From Prescottella equi (GTDB taxonomy: Bacteria > Actinomycetota > Actinomycetes > Mycobacteriales > Mycobacteriaceae), in NCBI RefSeq assembly GCF_020171745.1, contig NZ_JAIVAH010000035.1, forward strand, positions 1 to 34,504: a stretch of 34,504 nucleotides of DNA, read 5' to 3'. The position numbers and the translations under genes are program-made. Below are positions 6,309-14,756 of the stretch, one piece after another. Below the pieces are notes generated by a model, which was not told where the DNA came from, did not search any database, and saw only the letters and a program-made list of their open reading frames with translations. Positions within the stretch are counted from its first letter, which is position 1. Each line of letters begins with the position of its first letter.

Positions 6309-6979
6309 CCGACGACCAAGGCTGGTACATCCCACTCCACGAGCAGGACGCCCTCGCAGCACTCCTCCGCGACGAGGTGCCCGACATCCTCGCCGCCCTC
6401 GCCGCCTGCATCACGGCAGAAGGCCACCGCACCCGCATCAGCTACGACCCCAAGGTCACCAACGGCAGCGACGAACAACCCCTCCCGTACGACGACAGCG
6501 CACAGGAAGCCGCTGACGCACTCGGCAACGAACTCGCCACGTGGGTCCGTCACACCTGTGAGCACCGCGGCATCGACTACGCCGGCGCCTGGTCCCCGGC
6601 GGGCTGGGCGAAGTGGCTGGCCGACAACGTCATCGCCCTCGCCCTCACACCCGGTGCCGAGGAAGCGCCGGGCATGATCGGGCAGGCCGTGACCGCGGCG
6701 CGACGGGCGGCGCGGGTTCCGAAGCGGCGCACATGGGGTGGCAGCGTCGAGGAGGCGGGGGCGACAAGGCTGAACGCCCGCGGCCTCGAAGTCCTGGCGC
6801 GGGAGATGGGCGGCGATTGGGCGGGATTGACCCGCCGCCGCGTCCGTACCCTCCACGATGCGAAGCTCATCAGCCCCGTCGACGTCGACGAGCAGTCTGA
6901 CGAACCAGCCATCTACCTCGCGGGGGATGTTCTGGCGGCGCACGTGCAGTACCCGACGAGAGGGCGGAAGACGGCATAG
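6305..6979 (+). CDS. Hypothetical phage protein with C-terminal HTH-like region
   Basis: A 224-residue protein. The N-terminal half is helical and acidic (DALAALLRDEVPDILAALAACI; CEHRGIDYAGAWSPAGWAKWLADNVIALAL). The C-terminal part is basic and arranged like a winged helix (KRRTWGGSVEEAGATRLNA, LAREMGGDWAGLTRRRVRTLHDAKLISPV). As one of the last genes before the early terminator it is a candidate late-gene regulator, but this is inference from position and the HTH-like pattern only. Confidence 0.6.
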   Translation: MTDDQGWYIPLHEQDALAALLRDEVPDILAALAACITAEGHRTRISYDPKVTNGSDEQPLPYDDSAQEAADALGNELATWVRHTCEHRGIDYAGAWSPAGWAKWLADNVIALALTPGAEEAPGMIGQAVTAARRAARVPKRRTWGGSVEEAGATRLNARGLEVLAREMGGDWAGLTRRRVRTLHDAKLISPVDVDEQSDEPAIYLAGDVLAAHVQYPTRGRKTA

Positions 6980-7049
6980 GTGGTGTGGGCGTCACGCCAG
7001 GCCAACGGGGAAGATCAATATCGCACCCCACTGAACAGGAGACGTATAG

Positions 7050-7301
7050 GTGACTGACACCGCCCCCCATCGCCCACTTGGTGAACTAAAAGTGGCAAGC
7101 CTCCGCGGCATCCTCTACCACGCACAACGTGTGGGCGAACCCGTCACGATCACCACCGCTGCCGATGGGATCGTCGGCACCGTCGTCAACTTCTATGACG
7201 GCGACGACATGGAAGATGCCGCCGTCACCCTCCGGGGAATCCAAGGCGAGGTCACCCATTGGATCGCCCTCCGCCACATTGTCCGCATCAGCACGTATTA
7301 G
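7050..7301 (+). CDS. Hypothetical small protein, last gene of early operon
   Basis: An 83-residue protein starting at GTG 7050 with AGGAG at 7037-7041. It is separated from the previous gene by 70 bases, the first real gap in the operon. The sequence is strand-rich (EPVTITTAADGIVGTVVNFYDG, DAAVTLRGIQGEVTHWIALRHIVRIS), like a small beta-barrel. Function unknown. It is followed by a terminator hairpin. Confidence 0.65.
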   Translation: MTDTAPHRPLGELKVASLRGILYHAQRVGEPVTITTAADGIVGTVVNFYDGDDMEDAAVTLRGIQGEVTHWIALRHIVRISTY

Positions 7302-7350
7302 CCCGGAGGGCGGCCTCTAAGCCAACCCCATGTGCTAAGCTGACGCCGCA

Positions 7351-7384
7351 GGCGCGAGAGTTGTATCCACAACCTCGCGCCTTT
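7351..7384 (+). terminator. Intrinsic terminator of the early operon
   Basis: A hairpin with stem GGCGCGAG/CTCGCGCC (7351-7358, 7374-7381), one bulged A, an inner stem GTTGT/ACAAC and the loop ATCC, followed by TTT. It lies between the early operon and the convergent leftward gene at 7402-8046. Confidence 0.75.
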
Positions 7385-7401
7385 GGTGTTCACGGGGCAT
7401 G

Positions 7402-8046
7402 TCAGTTGTCGACGGCCAATAGACTGGCTAGCTCCGCTTTACATACGTCTTCTGTCGCATCGCACGCCTCGCGAAGCCTGATCCACTCCCCATCGAAGTC
7501 CTCGAATGAGGTTGGCTCAGATTGTTTCAGTGCGATGACGACTGTTAGGGCGGATGAGAAGAGATCGCTTCCAGCCAATCGCAAGTGTTCAAAACTGAGT
7601 TGAATCTTGTCGCCTGCCACAAGGCTGACAGCATGGTGTCGCATCTGAGCCTCGGTGTAGCTCTGACGGAGAGTGCCCACTACATCATCATCAAATTTCA
7701 CCTTGGCCCGAAACTCGCTCGCGTCCTGGGACACCTTGATCCAGCCTCCAAGTGCGGAGACCATCGCGTCTTTCATTTCCTCGCGGTTCTTCCAGCGGGC
7801 CTCTATGGACGCTTCTTCTAGTCGTGCACGCTGTTGGGCATCAAACTGGGTCTGCGCCTGGATACGCTGCTCACCCAGCTGCGTTTCGAACTGTCGCCGC
7901 TGCTCGGTCAGCGTCTGTGTGAACTGAGTTCGGGTGTCCTTCCGCGATTCGCGGCCACCTACATAGGTGATCACGGCCGCAAGTAGGACTCCCGAACCCG
8001 CAATAAGTGTGGCCTGAGCTTGAGTCAGGTCGCCCCACCAAGACAT
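7402..8046 (-). CDS. Membrane-anchored coiled-coil protein (cargo gene)
   Basis: A 214-residue protein on the opposite strand to all neighbours. The start at 8046 has AGGAGGGG a few bases upstream. Residues ~10-29 form one membrane helix (QATLIAGSGVLLAAVITYVG), followed by a long Gln/Glu/Arg coiled coil (~34-85) and a helical cytoplasmic domain. GC3 is lower than in structural genes. Reversed orientation, own promoter region and lower GC are typical of moron genes expressed in the lysogen. Membrane coiled-coil proteins of this kind can act in superinfection exclusion, but there is no direct evidence for that here. Confidence 0.75.
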   Translation of the reverse strand: MSWWGDLTQAQATLIAGSGVLLAAVITYVGGRESRKDTRTQFTQTLTEQRRQFETQLGEQRIQAQTQFDAQQRARLEEASIEARWKNREEMKDAMVSALGGWIKVSQDASEFRAKVKFDDDVVGTLRQSYTEAQMRHHAVSLVAGDKIQLSFEHLRLAGSDLFSSALTVVIALKQSEPTSFEDFDGEWIRLREACDATEDVCKAELASLLAVDN

Positions 8047-8357
8047 GTTCCCCTCCTGCACAGATGGACCTGGGGCGAAACCCCTCACCCCAGGAGTCAG
8101 TTAACCAGCACAACAATGGTTTGCGGCACACGCGTCGGGCGCTTTACAGCCCGCCTCCCTCCGGGACAGTGCCGCACCCCGCGAGCAGCTTGCCAGCGCC
8201 CGGGGATACGGCGCCCCGTCGACTATCTCCCCCTGTCGGCGGGGCGCACCTACTTCCGTCGATGAGGGTTCACAGCGCCGCGTCTTCGGCCTCTGGCCGC
8301 GACACGCCGTCCGTGCTCAGTGAGGTGCAATCGTCCAGGCATAGTTGAATCCCTTGC
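8047..8357. other. Divergent promoter region between two cargo genes
   Basis: This 311-base stretch holds no gene. It must contain the start sites for the leftward membrane protein and the rightward pentapeptide protein. Visible structure: a perfect hairpin CCTGGGG/CCCCAGG (8069-8075, 8088-8094) in the 5' leader of the leftward gene, and an inverted repeat GCGCCCCG/CGGGGCGC (8211-8218, 8240-8247) near the middle. No clear -35/-10 pair stands out on either strand. Confidence 0.5.
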
Positions 8358-9416
8358 ATGCAAATCAAGAGGGGCCAGGTGGTCGGCGGTGTGGGTATCG
8401 CAGCTACCGCTATGGGCGGGTACCTTGCCGGTCGTGCCTTCGCGATTCCAGGTTCCTCTGAGTTCTGGGATATTGCAGCTCAGCCAGTCGCGACCGCGTT
8501 CGCTGGAATCGGTGCGATAGCTGCCGGCGCGCTGGCCTTTGCCAACGGTCATCGCACTCGCCTTCAAGATGCGAGACATCATGCGGAGTCATCAGAGCGG
8601 GATCGCGAAGCGGGACTTAGGGTTCGGTATACAGAGTCGGCGAAGCAGCTTGCAGACGAGAACCCGGCGATCCGCGAAGCAGGTGTCTATGCAGTAGCTG
8701 CTCTCGCCGACGACTGGCATCGATTCGGAGCAAGAACGAGCCAGCGCGAATTGGGTGATTCTGAGCAGCAAGTGTGTGTCAATCTTCTCTGCTCATACTT
8801 GCGTGCGAACCGACACCAGGACGCCGCCGAAGCGCGATCGGAGCAGGCTGAGCGACAAGAGGGCGCGGTCCGCTCCACGGTCGTGTCGGTCCTACGTCTG
8901 CGACTCAACCGATGGCGGGAGCAAGGTGTAGCAACGCTTGATCTGGCGGGTGCGGATTTGCGCGGCGAGAACCTGGAAGGTCTCGATTTCTCGAAAGCGA
9001 ATCTCACGAAGGCTGATCTCTCGAACGCGAATCTGCTGTCTGCGGATCTCTCTGGCGCACTGTTGAGCAACGCGAATCTGTTCGACGCCACCCTGATCGC
9101 AGCCAACCTGTGCGGCGCTTCCATGCACGGGGTTCGAGGCTGTCGTGCCAGTTTCAGCGCTGCGCAGATGCGAGCCGCCTACATCGTGGAGGCGAATCTT
9201 GAGGACGCAGAGCTCATCAGGGTTGACTTGACTGCGGCGCATGTCATCAGGTCCAACCTATCTCACGCTAACCTGTTTGAAGCCAACTTGGATCAGTGCA
9301 ACCTGTGGGGCGTTGACCTCACCAAGACGGGCGTAACGCCGGCGCAGCTCGATAGCGCGAATTGGGCGGATCTTGACACCACAACAATCGTCGAGCCGAA
9401 TGATGGAATCCTTTAG
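8358..9416 (+). CDS. Membrane-anchored pentapeptide-repeat protein (cargo gene)
   Basis: A 352-residue protein. Two membrane helices lie near the N-terminus (~8-30 and ~40-64), then a helical cytoplasmic region (~65-190), then about 25 pentapeptide repeats from residue 194 to ~325 with the A(D/N)Lxx pattern (ADLRGENLEGLDFSKANL). These repeats fold into a right-handed beta-helix; soluble family members mimic DNA, membrane-bound ones are of unclear role. ATG 8358 has no good Shine-Dalgarno, so translation may be leaderless or nearly so. GC3 is lower than in its phage neighbours. It is divergent from the membrane coiled-coil gene and the two probably entered together. Confidence 0.85.
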   Translation: MQIKRGQVVGGVGIAATAMGGYLAGRAFAIPGSSEFWDIAAQPVATAFAGIGAIAAGALAFANGHRTRLQDARHHAESSERDREAGLRVRYTESAKQLADENPAIREAGVYAVAALADDWHRFGARTSQRELGDSEQQVCVNLLCSYLRANRHQDAAEARSEQAERQEGAVRSTVVSVLRLRLNRWREQGVATLDLAGADLRGENLEGLDFSKANLTKADLSNANLLSADLSGALLSNANLFDATLIAANLCGASMHGVRGCRASFSAAQMRAAYIVEANLEDAELIRVDLTAAHVIRSNLSHANLFEANLDQCNLWGVDLTKTGVTPAQLDSANWADLDTTTIVEPNDGIL

Positions 9417-9513
9417 AGTCTTGCCCTACCACCTCCACCTCAAACCCGGTCAAGCCGACAACCTGGACAAGCCGGAAGTCAAGCACAGAGGCTTCACCCT
9501 GTTCAAGCGCTAA
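9400..9513 (+). pseudogene. 37-codon ORF, probable 3' remnant of a displaced gene
   Basis: The ORF runs from ATG 9400 (or 9403) to TAA 9511 in a different frame from the pentapeptide gene whose end it overlaps. From about 9420 on, nearly every codon ends in G or C, as in true genes of this phage, and the peptide end (YHLHLKPGQADNLDKPEV, then HRGFTLFKR) looks like the tail of a real protein. No Shine-Dalgarno precedes it. The simplest reading is the 3' end of an ancestral gene before the terminase whose 5' part was replaced by the cargo pair. A genuine small gene is the alternative. Confidence 0.4.
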
Positions 9514-9552
9514 CCACCCGCACGGGCGGACCCACCCGGACGGAGGTGAGCC

Positions 9553-10056
9553 GTGGCAGAGGAACTCACCCCCGAACGCGAAGCCGCCATCCGCGAAGGC
9601 CACGCCCTCGGACGCTCACAAGCCGACATCGCCCGGGAACTCGAAGTGCCGCAGCCGATCGTGTCCCGATGGGCGAAGAAGCTCGGCATCGTCTGGACCA
9701 TCTCCCCGAACGTCGCCGCGATGAACGACAAGACGCGAGAACGCATCGCGGCCGGGCGGGCACTCCTCGCTGAGGCTGCACTCGCCGACGCCCTCGCGCT
9801 CCGCGAACGCATCTGGGACCAGTACGAAGTCGTTGCCTCCACTCCAGCCGGACCCGAGCGCATCACCCTCGACCTGCCCGACGCCAAGGCCGTCTCCGAC
9901 TTCTCCAACGCCGTCCAGAAGCTCGTCGCCACCCACGAGAACCTCACCCGTCTCGGCGCCGGCAGTAGCGCGGACCACGCCAAGTCGATGCTCATGCAGA
10001 TGCAGGAAGCCCTACAGCAGGCCGTCGAACTGGAAGAGGCGCAGGAGGCCGAGTGA
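9553..10056 (+). CDS. terS: Terminase small subunit
   Basis: A 167-residue protein starting at GTG 9553 behind the strong site GGAGGTGAG. The N-terminus is a helix-turn-helix (REAAIREGHALGRSQADIARELEVPQPIVSRWAKKLG) that recognises the packaging site. The middle and C-terminal helices (ALADALALRERIWDQYEV; MLMQMQEALQQAVELEE) suit oligomerisation and contact with the large subunit. The large terminase starts within its last codons (GTGA), which secures the call. Confidence 0.88.
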   Translation: MAEELTPEREAAIREGHALGRSQADIARELEVPQPIVSRWAKKLGIVWTISPNVAAMNDKTRERIAAGRALLAEAALADALALRERIWDQYEVVASTPAGPERITLDLPDAKAVSDFSNAVQKLVATHENLTRLGAGSSADHAKSMLMQMQEALQQAVELEEAQEAE

Positions 10057-11333
10057 GCATCCTCGACGACCTGTCGATCAGCCGCAAACAGGCCCGCTCC
10101 ATCGCCCTCGCCAACGCCGACGCCTCCAAGTCCCAGATGAACCTGTGGCACGGCGCCGTCCGCTCCGGCAAAACCGTCGGATCGCTGGTGAAGTTCCTGA
10201 TGAAGATGGCCGACGGCGCAGACCTCACCGGCGAGAGCGTCGTGATCGGCCGCACCCGAGACACCGTGTACCGCAACCTCATCGCACCGCTGCAGGACCC
10301 GAAGATCTACGGGCCGTGGGCTGAGCATGTCCGTTACAACCGCGGCGCACCCACCGCCGACATCTTCGGGCAAGAGGTCCACGTCATCGGCGCCTCCGAT
10401 GTCCGCTCCGAGGCCGTCATTCGAGGCATGACGATCAAACGGTCGTACTGCGACGAGATCAGCCTCATGGCTGAGGACTTCGTCAACATGCTCGTCTCCC
10501 GACACTCCGTCGAGGGCGCATGGCTGGGCGCGACGACCAACCCGGACGGACCGAAGCACCCGTTGAAGGTGAACTACATCGACCGGGCCGGCGAGATGGG
10601 GCACCGGATCTTCCACTTCGAGCTGGAAGACAATCGGCGCTTCCTGCCCGACGGCTACATCGAGAACCTGTCCCGGCAGTACACCGGGCTGTGGCACGAC
10701 CGGTTCATCAAGGGCCTGTGGACGATGGCCGACGGTGTCATCTACGAGTGCTTCGACCCAGCCCGGCATGTGGTCGACAAGCTCCCGACGATGCAGCGCG
10801 TGCTCGCCGTCGGCATCGACTACGGCACCACGAACCCGACCCGCGGCATCAAACTCGGCCTCGGCGACGACAACCGGCTGTACGCCATGGCTGAGTGGGC
10901 GCCGGCGCAGGGCACGACCGCGGAGCTCGAGCGCAGCCTGCGCACGTTCTGCGAGACCGACGCCCCTGACTACCTGTTCGTCGACCCGTCCGCGGCGCCA
11001 CTCAAGCTGCAACTCAACCGCGACGGCTGGACGAACTACGCCAACGGCTCCAACAAGGTGTCCGCCGGCATCGGCCTCGTTAGCGCGCTCCTGTCGACCG
11101 ACCAACTGCTCATCCATTCGTCGTGCACCGAACTGCTCGGGGAGATTCCCGGCTACGTGTGGGACACCAAGGCCGCGCAGAAGGGGGAGGACGCGCCCGT
11201 GAAGTTCAACGACCACGCCGTCGACGCACTGCGTTACGCCGTCGCCACCTCCCGCCCGATGTGGCAGCCATTCCTCCCGACTATCGACGCCGCCAAGCGG
11301 CTCCCCGACGAACGAATCGAGGTGGCCGCGTGA
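10053..11333 (+). CDS. terL: Terminase large subunit
   Basis: A 426-residue packaging motor. The ATPase half has a Walker A motif GAVRSGKT (34-41) and a Walker B-like strand ending in Asp134-Glu135 (SYCDEIS). The nuclease half has Asp256 in VGIDYGTT, Asp311 in YLFVDPSA and Asp387/Asp391 in KFNDHAVDALRYAV, the RNase H-like metal-binding acids. It resembles PBSX/SPP1-type large terminases. It pumps DNA into the prohead through the portal and cuts the concatemer. GTG start in a GTGA overlap; the portal follows with another GTGA. Confidence 0.95.
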   Translation: MSILDDLSISRKQARSIALANADASKSQMNLWHGAVRSGKTVGSLVKFLMKMADGADLTGESVVIGRTRDTVYRNLIAPLQDPKIYGPWAEHVRYNRGAPTADIFGQEVHVIGASDVRSEAVIRGMTIKRSYCDEISLMAEDFVNMLVSRHSVEGAWLGATTNPDGPKHPLKVNYIDRAGEMGHRIFHFELEDNRRFLPDGYIENLSRQYTGLWHDRFIKGLWTMADGVIYECFDPARHVVDKLPTMQRVLAVGIDYGTTNPTRGIKLGLGDDNRLYAMAEWAPAQGTTAELERSLRTFCETDAPDYLFVDPSAAPLKLQLNRDGWTNYANGSNKVSAGIGLVSALLSTDQLLIHSSCTELLGEIPGYVWDTKAAQKGEDAPVKFNDHAVDALRYAVATSRPMWQPFLPTIDAAKRLPDERIEVAA

Positions 11334-12931
11334 GCCTGCCCGAAGCGAACACGGCCTGGCCGCCGCCCGAACTCGCCGCCGTCACCGCCCGAGTCCAGGA
11401 ATCCCACGTCTGGTGGGAAGGCGACCCCACCAAGCTCAGCGCCTTCTACGGCAGCGAGCAAGGCCGCACCAGCCCATCCGGCATCAAGGCCCGCACCAAG
11501 GCCGCGGTCGACGCGTTCTGGGGTCGCACCCCGACGCCCGCCGGCCAGGCCCCGAAGCGCTACCACGCGCCGATCGCCGGTGTCATCGCGAAGCTGTCCG
11601 CGACCGAACTGTTCAACGAGGCCGTCAAGTTCCTCGACGCGGGCAAGGACAAGGACGTCCAGGCGCACATCGACCGCATCTTCAACATCCCGCGGTTCCA
11701 CTCGAGCCTCCTCGAAGCGGCCGAGTCCTGCTCGGCACTGTCGGGCAACTTCCAGCGCGTCGTGTGGGACACCGAGATCGCCGACCACGCCTGGATCGAC
11801 TTCGTGGACGCCGACCGCGCCATCCCCGAGTTTCGTTGGGGCAGGCTGGTCGCGGTCACGTTCTGGTCCGAGCTGGCCGGCGGCGACGACCGGGAAGTGT
11901 GGCGGCACCTCGAGCGCCACGAGCCCGGCCACATCGTCCACGCCGTCTATCAGGGCACCGCATCGAACCTCGGCAAGATGATGGCCCTCACTGACCATCC
12001 AGCCACCGCCGGCATCACCGTCGATGGAGCGGATGAGGGACGCGGATCCTGGGTCGAGACGGGCGTGAAGGACCTCACCGCGGCGTACGTGCCGAACGTG
12101 ACCCCGAATCCGGAATGGCGGCACGACCCGAAGCTGAAGAACCTCGGCCGCGCCGACATCTCCACCGACCTAATCCCGACCTATCACGAGCTGGACCGCA
12201 TCTACTCCTCGCTCGTGCGGGACTTCCGGCTCGGCGCCGGCAAGGTCCACGCATCGGAGTCGGTGCTGACGAATCTCGGTATGGGGCAGGGTCTCGCGTT
12301 CTCGGAGGAGCAGGAGATCTACTCCCGCGTCGGCTCTGGTGGCTTCACCGGCGACGGTGACATGAAGTCGATCTTCGAGTTCTTCCAGCCCCAGATCCGC
12401 GTCCTCGAGCACGACCAGGGCGGGCAACTGCTTCTCCGTGAGGTGCTGCGGAAGACCGGCTACAGTCCCGTCTCGCTCGGCCTGTCGGATGAGGTGGTGC
12501 AGACCGCGACGGAGGCGATCGGCAAGAAGGATCTCACCGTCAAGACGACCGGCGCGAAGTCCCGCCACTGGGGCTCCGCACTGGCGCCGCTCTCCACGAC
12601 CACGCTGCGCGTCGATGCCCACCTGTTCGGGCATCCGGCGCCGACGGAGGAGTTGGAGTTGGAGTGGCCGCAGTTCGCCCGCGAGCCCGATGAGGCGAAG
12701 GCGCGAACGGTCCAGGCGTGGGAGGCCGCGAAGGCCGCGTCGACCAGGACGAAGGTGGGCTACCTCCACTCGGACTGGGACGACAAGAAGGTCCAGGAGG
12801 AAGCCGACCTCATCGACAAGGCCAACACGATCACCGTCCCGGACTTCTCCGGCGGGTTCGGTGGGGATCAGCCGCCACTGCCCGACGACGGAACCACCGC
12901 GAGCGATGAGGCGGTCGACGGAGGGGAGTAG
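11330..12931 (+). CDS. Portal protein
   Basis: A 533-residue protein between large terminase and minor head protein, the usual portal slot. Features include RYHAPIAGVIAKLSATELF near the N-terminus, a strand-rich clip region (IADHAWIDFVDADRAIPEF) and the long C-terminal helices (LRVDAHLFGHPAP, KARTVQAWEAAKAASTRTKVGY) seen in actinophage portals. The ring of twelve copies forms the DNA channel and binds terminase and connector. The C-terminal ~30 residues are acidic and disordered. GTG 11330 overlaps the terminase stop. Confidence 0.88.
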   Translation: MSLPEANTAWPPPELAAVTARVQESHVWWEGDPTKLSAFYGSEQGRTSPSGIKARTKAAVDAFWGRTPTPAGQAPKRYHAPIAGVIAKLSATELFNEAVKFLDAGKDKDVQAHIDRIFNIPRFHSSLLEAAESCSALSGNFQRVVWDTEIADHAWIDFVDADRAIPEFRWGRLVAVTFWSELAGGDDREVWRHLERHEPGHIVHAVYQGTASNLGKMMALTDHPATAGITVDGADEGRGSWVETGVKDLTAAYVPNVTPNPEWRHDPKLKNLGRADISTDLIPTYHELDRIYSSLVRDFRLGAGKVHASESVLTNLGMGQGLAFSEEQEIYSRVGSGGFTGDGDMKSIFEFFQPQIRVLEHDQGGQLLLREVLRKTGYSPVSLGLSDEVVQTATEAIGKKDLTVKTTGAKSRHWGSALAPLSTTTLRVDAHLFGHPAPTEELELEWPQFAREPDEAKARTVQAWEAAKAASTRTKVGYLHSDWDDKKVQEEADLIDKANTITVPDFSGGFGGDQPPLPDDGTTASDEAVDGGE

Positions 12932-12934
12932 CCG

Positions 12935-14755
12935 ATGGCGCTGGACCCCTCCGAAGCCGCGGGCATCCCCAATAAGCTGATCGCCCTCTACTCCGACGCT
13001 GAACTCGCGCTGCTCGCGGCGATGACGCAGGCGATCATCTCCGGCATTGATACGCCGGAGTGGGAGGCGATGCAGCCGCAGGAGATGCTGCGGTTCCGGC
13101 ACTTAGCCGAATCCATTGCCGCGCAACTGCAGGCGCAGATGCCGTCGATGGTGACCGATGCGATCGTCGAGGCCGCTGCCCGTGGCCGTGCCGCCGCGGA
13201 CGCCGACCTCGCCGACGTACCGACTGCAATGCCGAAGCCACCGGAGCTGTACCTGCCGGCGCCGCGAACGCGTCAGGCTGCGCAGCAGGCGTGGCTGACG
13301 CTCGCGCAGTTCACGCAGCAGATCCCCGGCAATGCTGTCGGCCTGTATGGGCAGGTGATCACGCAGGTGCGGATGCGCAGCGCGAGCGCGGCCCGGGCGA
13401 AGCAGTCGGCGGGCGAGTTGTTCGGCAATCAGATGGCGCCGGGCGAACGGCTGGAAGCGGTACAGATGTCGCTAGATCAGCTGACGAAGCGCGGCATCAC
13501 CGGTTTCCGCGATAGCCGCCAGCGCAACTGGTCGATGACGTCGTACCTCGAGATGAAGTCCCGGACGATCATCAACCAGACGCTCATCGACTCGCATACG
13601 GACCGGATGGTGGAACGCGGCCAGGACTTGATCGTCGTGTCCTCACACCGCAATCCGGCGCCGCAGTGTCAGCCGTTCGAGGGCCAGGTGCTCAGCATGT
13701 CCGGCGAGACCGGCACCGTGATCCGCCCGTCAGCGGTCGGTGGACACGGCGTGAAGGTGCGGATCAGGGCGACGCTCGAGCAGGCTCGCGCCGCAGGATT
13801 CCAGCACCCGAACTGTGGGCACGCCGTCTCGGCGTTCGTGCCCGGAGCCTCGCGCACGTTCAAGACCGAGCCGAACCCTGAGGGGTACGAGGCGACACAG
13901 CAGCAGCGGGCGATGGAACGCGCCATCCGCGACACCAAACGCCAACTCGCTGTGGCGGCCACCCCGCAGGCGAAACGTGAACTCCAGCATCGCCTCAAAG
14001 CGCAGCAGGTAGCACTGAAAGCGCACATCGACGAACACGACCTGAAACGCCGGCCGAAGCGAGAGGGCATCACCGGTGAGTATCGACCAGTGCCGCCTCG
14101 CACTGGTACACCACCTCGGGGACCGGCGGGCCCGCCACCGACACGCACAGGCGGCGGAGGCGGAAACAATGGGGGCGACGGGGATGATCCCGAAAGCTGG
14201 GTCGATCCGTCCATTACAGGGCTGTCCGACGATGAGATTCGCGACATGGCCAAGGGACTCCACTTCCCGAGATACACCCAGGCCAACCAGCCGAACGCGG
14301 TCCGCCTCTACGGTGACGACGCCGTGTCCTTTCAGAACGTCGCGGCACACGCGCTGTATGGGCTCCAGACACAGAAGTCGAAACGGAAGCGGAAGCAGGC
14401 TGGGCACAAGAGCGGGATCATGGCCCACGGGAAGACGTGGTTCCCCCGCGACATGAGCGACCAGGACGTCCTAGACACCATCGTTCGCGTGCTCGACGAC
14501 CCGGACTACTTCATGCCGATCGGCCCAGAGGGCGGCGGCAACGACCGGCGGGCTGTCGCGAAGCTCATCGACGGCAACCTCTTTGCAGTCCAGTGGTTCC
14601 CGAAGCCGGATGGCTCGAAGGTGTTCTCGGCGGCATTCCCCATCGGTGGGCGTGACATCTACCGATGGACCGAAACGGCCGATGAATCAGGTCGGCATGT
14701 TCACCATGTGCCGATAGACTGGGATGATTTCCGATCCAGATACAGGGAGGTGTGA
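12935..14755 (+). CDS. MuF-type minor head protein with C-terminal toxin-like domain
   Basis: A 606-residue protein. Residues ~1-330 match phage minor capsid/MuF proteins that sit at the portal vertex (MVERGQDLIVVSSHRNPAPQ and HPNCGHAVSAFVPG, the conserved Cys/His core). Residues ~381-430 form a Pro/Gly-rich linker. The C-terminal ~175 residues are not needed for head assembly and resemble bacterial EndoU/BECR-fold RNase toxins: His472 (AAHALYG), His491 (GHKSG), Lys500 in HGKTWFP, then DMSDQDVLDTIVRVLDD and the closing VFSAAFPIGG. MuF-toxin fusions are an established class in temperate phages. The EndoU assignment itself is by pattern only. The gene is followed at once by a small acidic gene fitting an immunity protein. 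Confidence 0.85.
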   Translation: MALDPSEAAGIPNKLIALYSDAELALLAAMTQAIISGIDTPEWEAMQPQEMLRFRHLAESIAAQLQAQMPSMVTDAIVEAAARGRAAADADLADVPTAMPKPPELYLPAPRTRQAAQQAWLTLAQFTQQIPGNAVGLYGQVITQVRMRSASAARAKQSAGELFGNQMAPGERLEAVQMSLDQLTKRGITGFRDSRQRNWSMTSYLEMKSRTIINQTLIDSHTDRMVERGQDLIVVSSHRNPAPQCQPFEGQVLSMSGETGTVIRPSAVGGHGVKVRIRATLEQARAAGFQHPNCGHAVSAFVPGASRTFKTEPNPEGYEATQQQRAMERAIRDTKRQLAVAATPQAKRELQHRLKAQQVALKAHIDEHDLKRRPKREGITGEYRPVPPRTGTPPRGPAGPPPTRTGGGGGNNGGDGDDPESWVDPSITGLSDDEIRDMAKGLHFPRYTQANQPNAVRLYGDDAVSFQNVAAHALYGLQTQKSKRKRKQAGHKSGIMAHGKTWFPRDMSDQDVLDTIVRVLDDPDYFMPIGPEGGGNDRRAVAKLIDGNLFAVQWFPKPDGSKVFSAAFPIGGRDIYRWTETADESGRHVHHVPIDWDDFRSRYREV

Positions 14756-14756
14756 A

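Noticed and set aside
7361-7371. DnaA-box-like TATCCACA in the early terminator loop
   Set aside because: One near match only, wholly explained by the hairpin; no cluster of boxes or AT-rich region to suggest an origin.
9514-9552. cos site in front of the small terminase
   Set aside because: CCCGCACGGG is a short palindrome here, but without a known overhang or a relative to compare it cannot be told from chance.
9510-11216. Long leftward open frame (568 codons) across terminase
   Set aside because: It mirrors the terminase genes in a GC-rich genome where antisense stops are rare. Terminase motifs are in the plus-strand frames.
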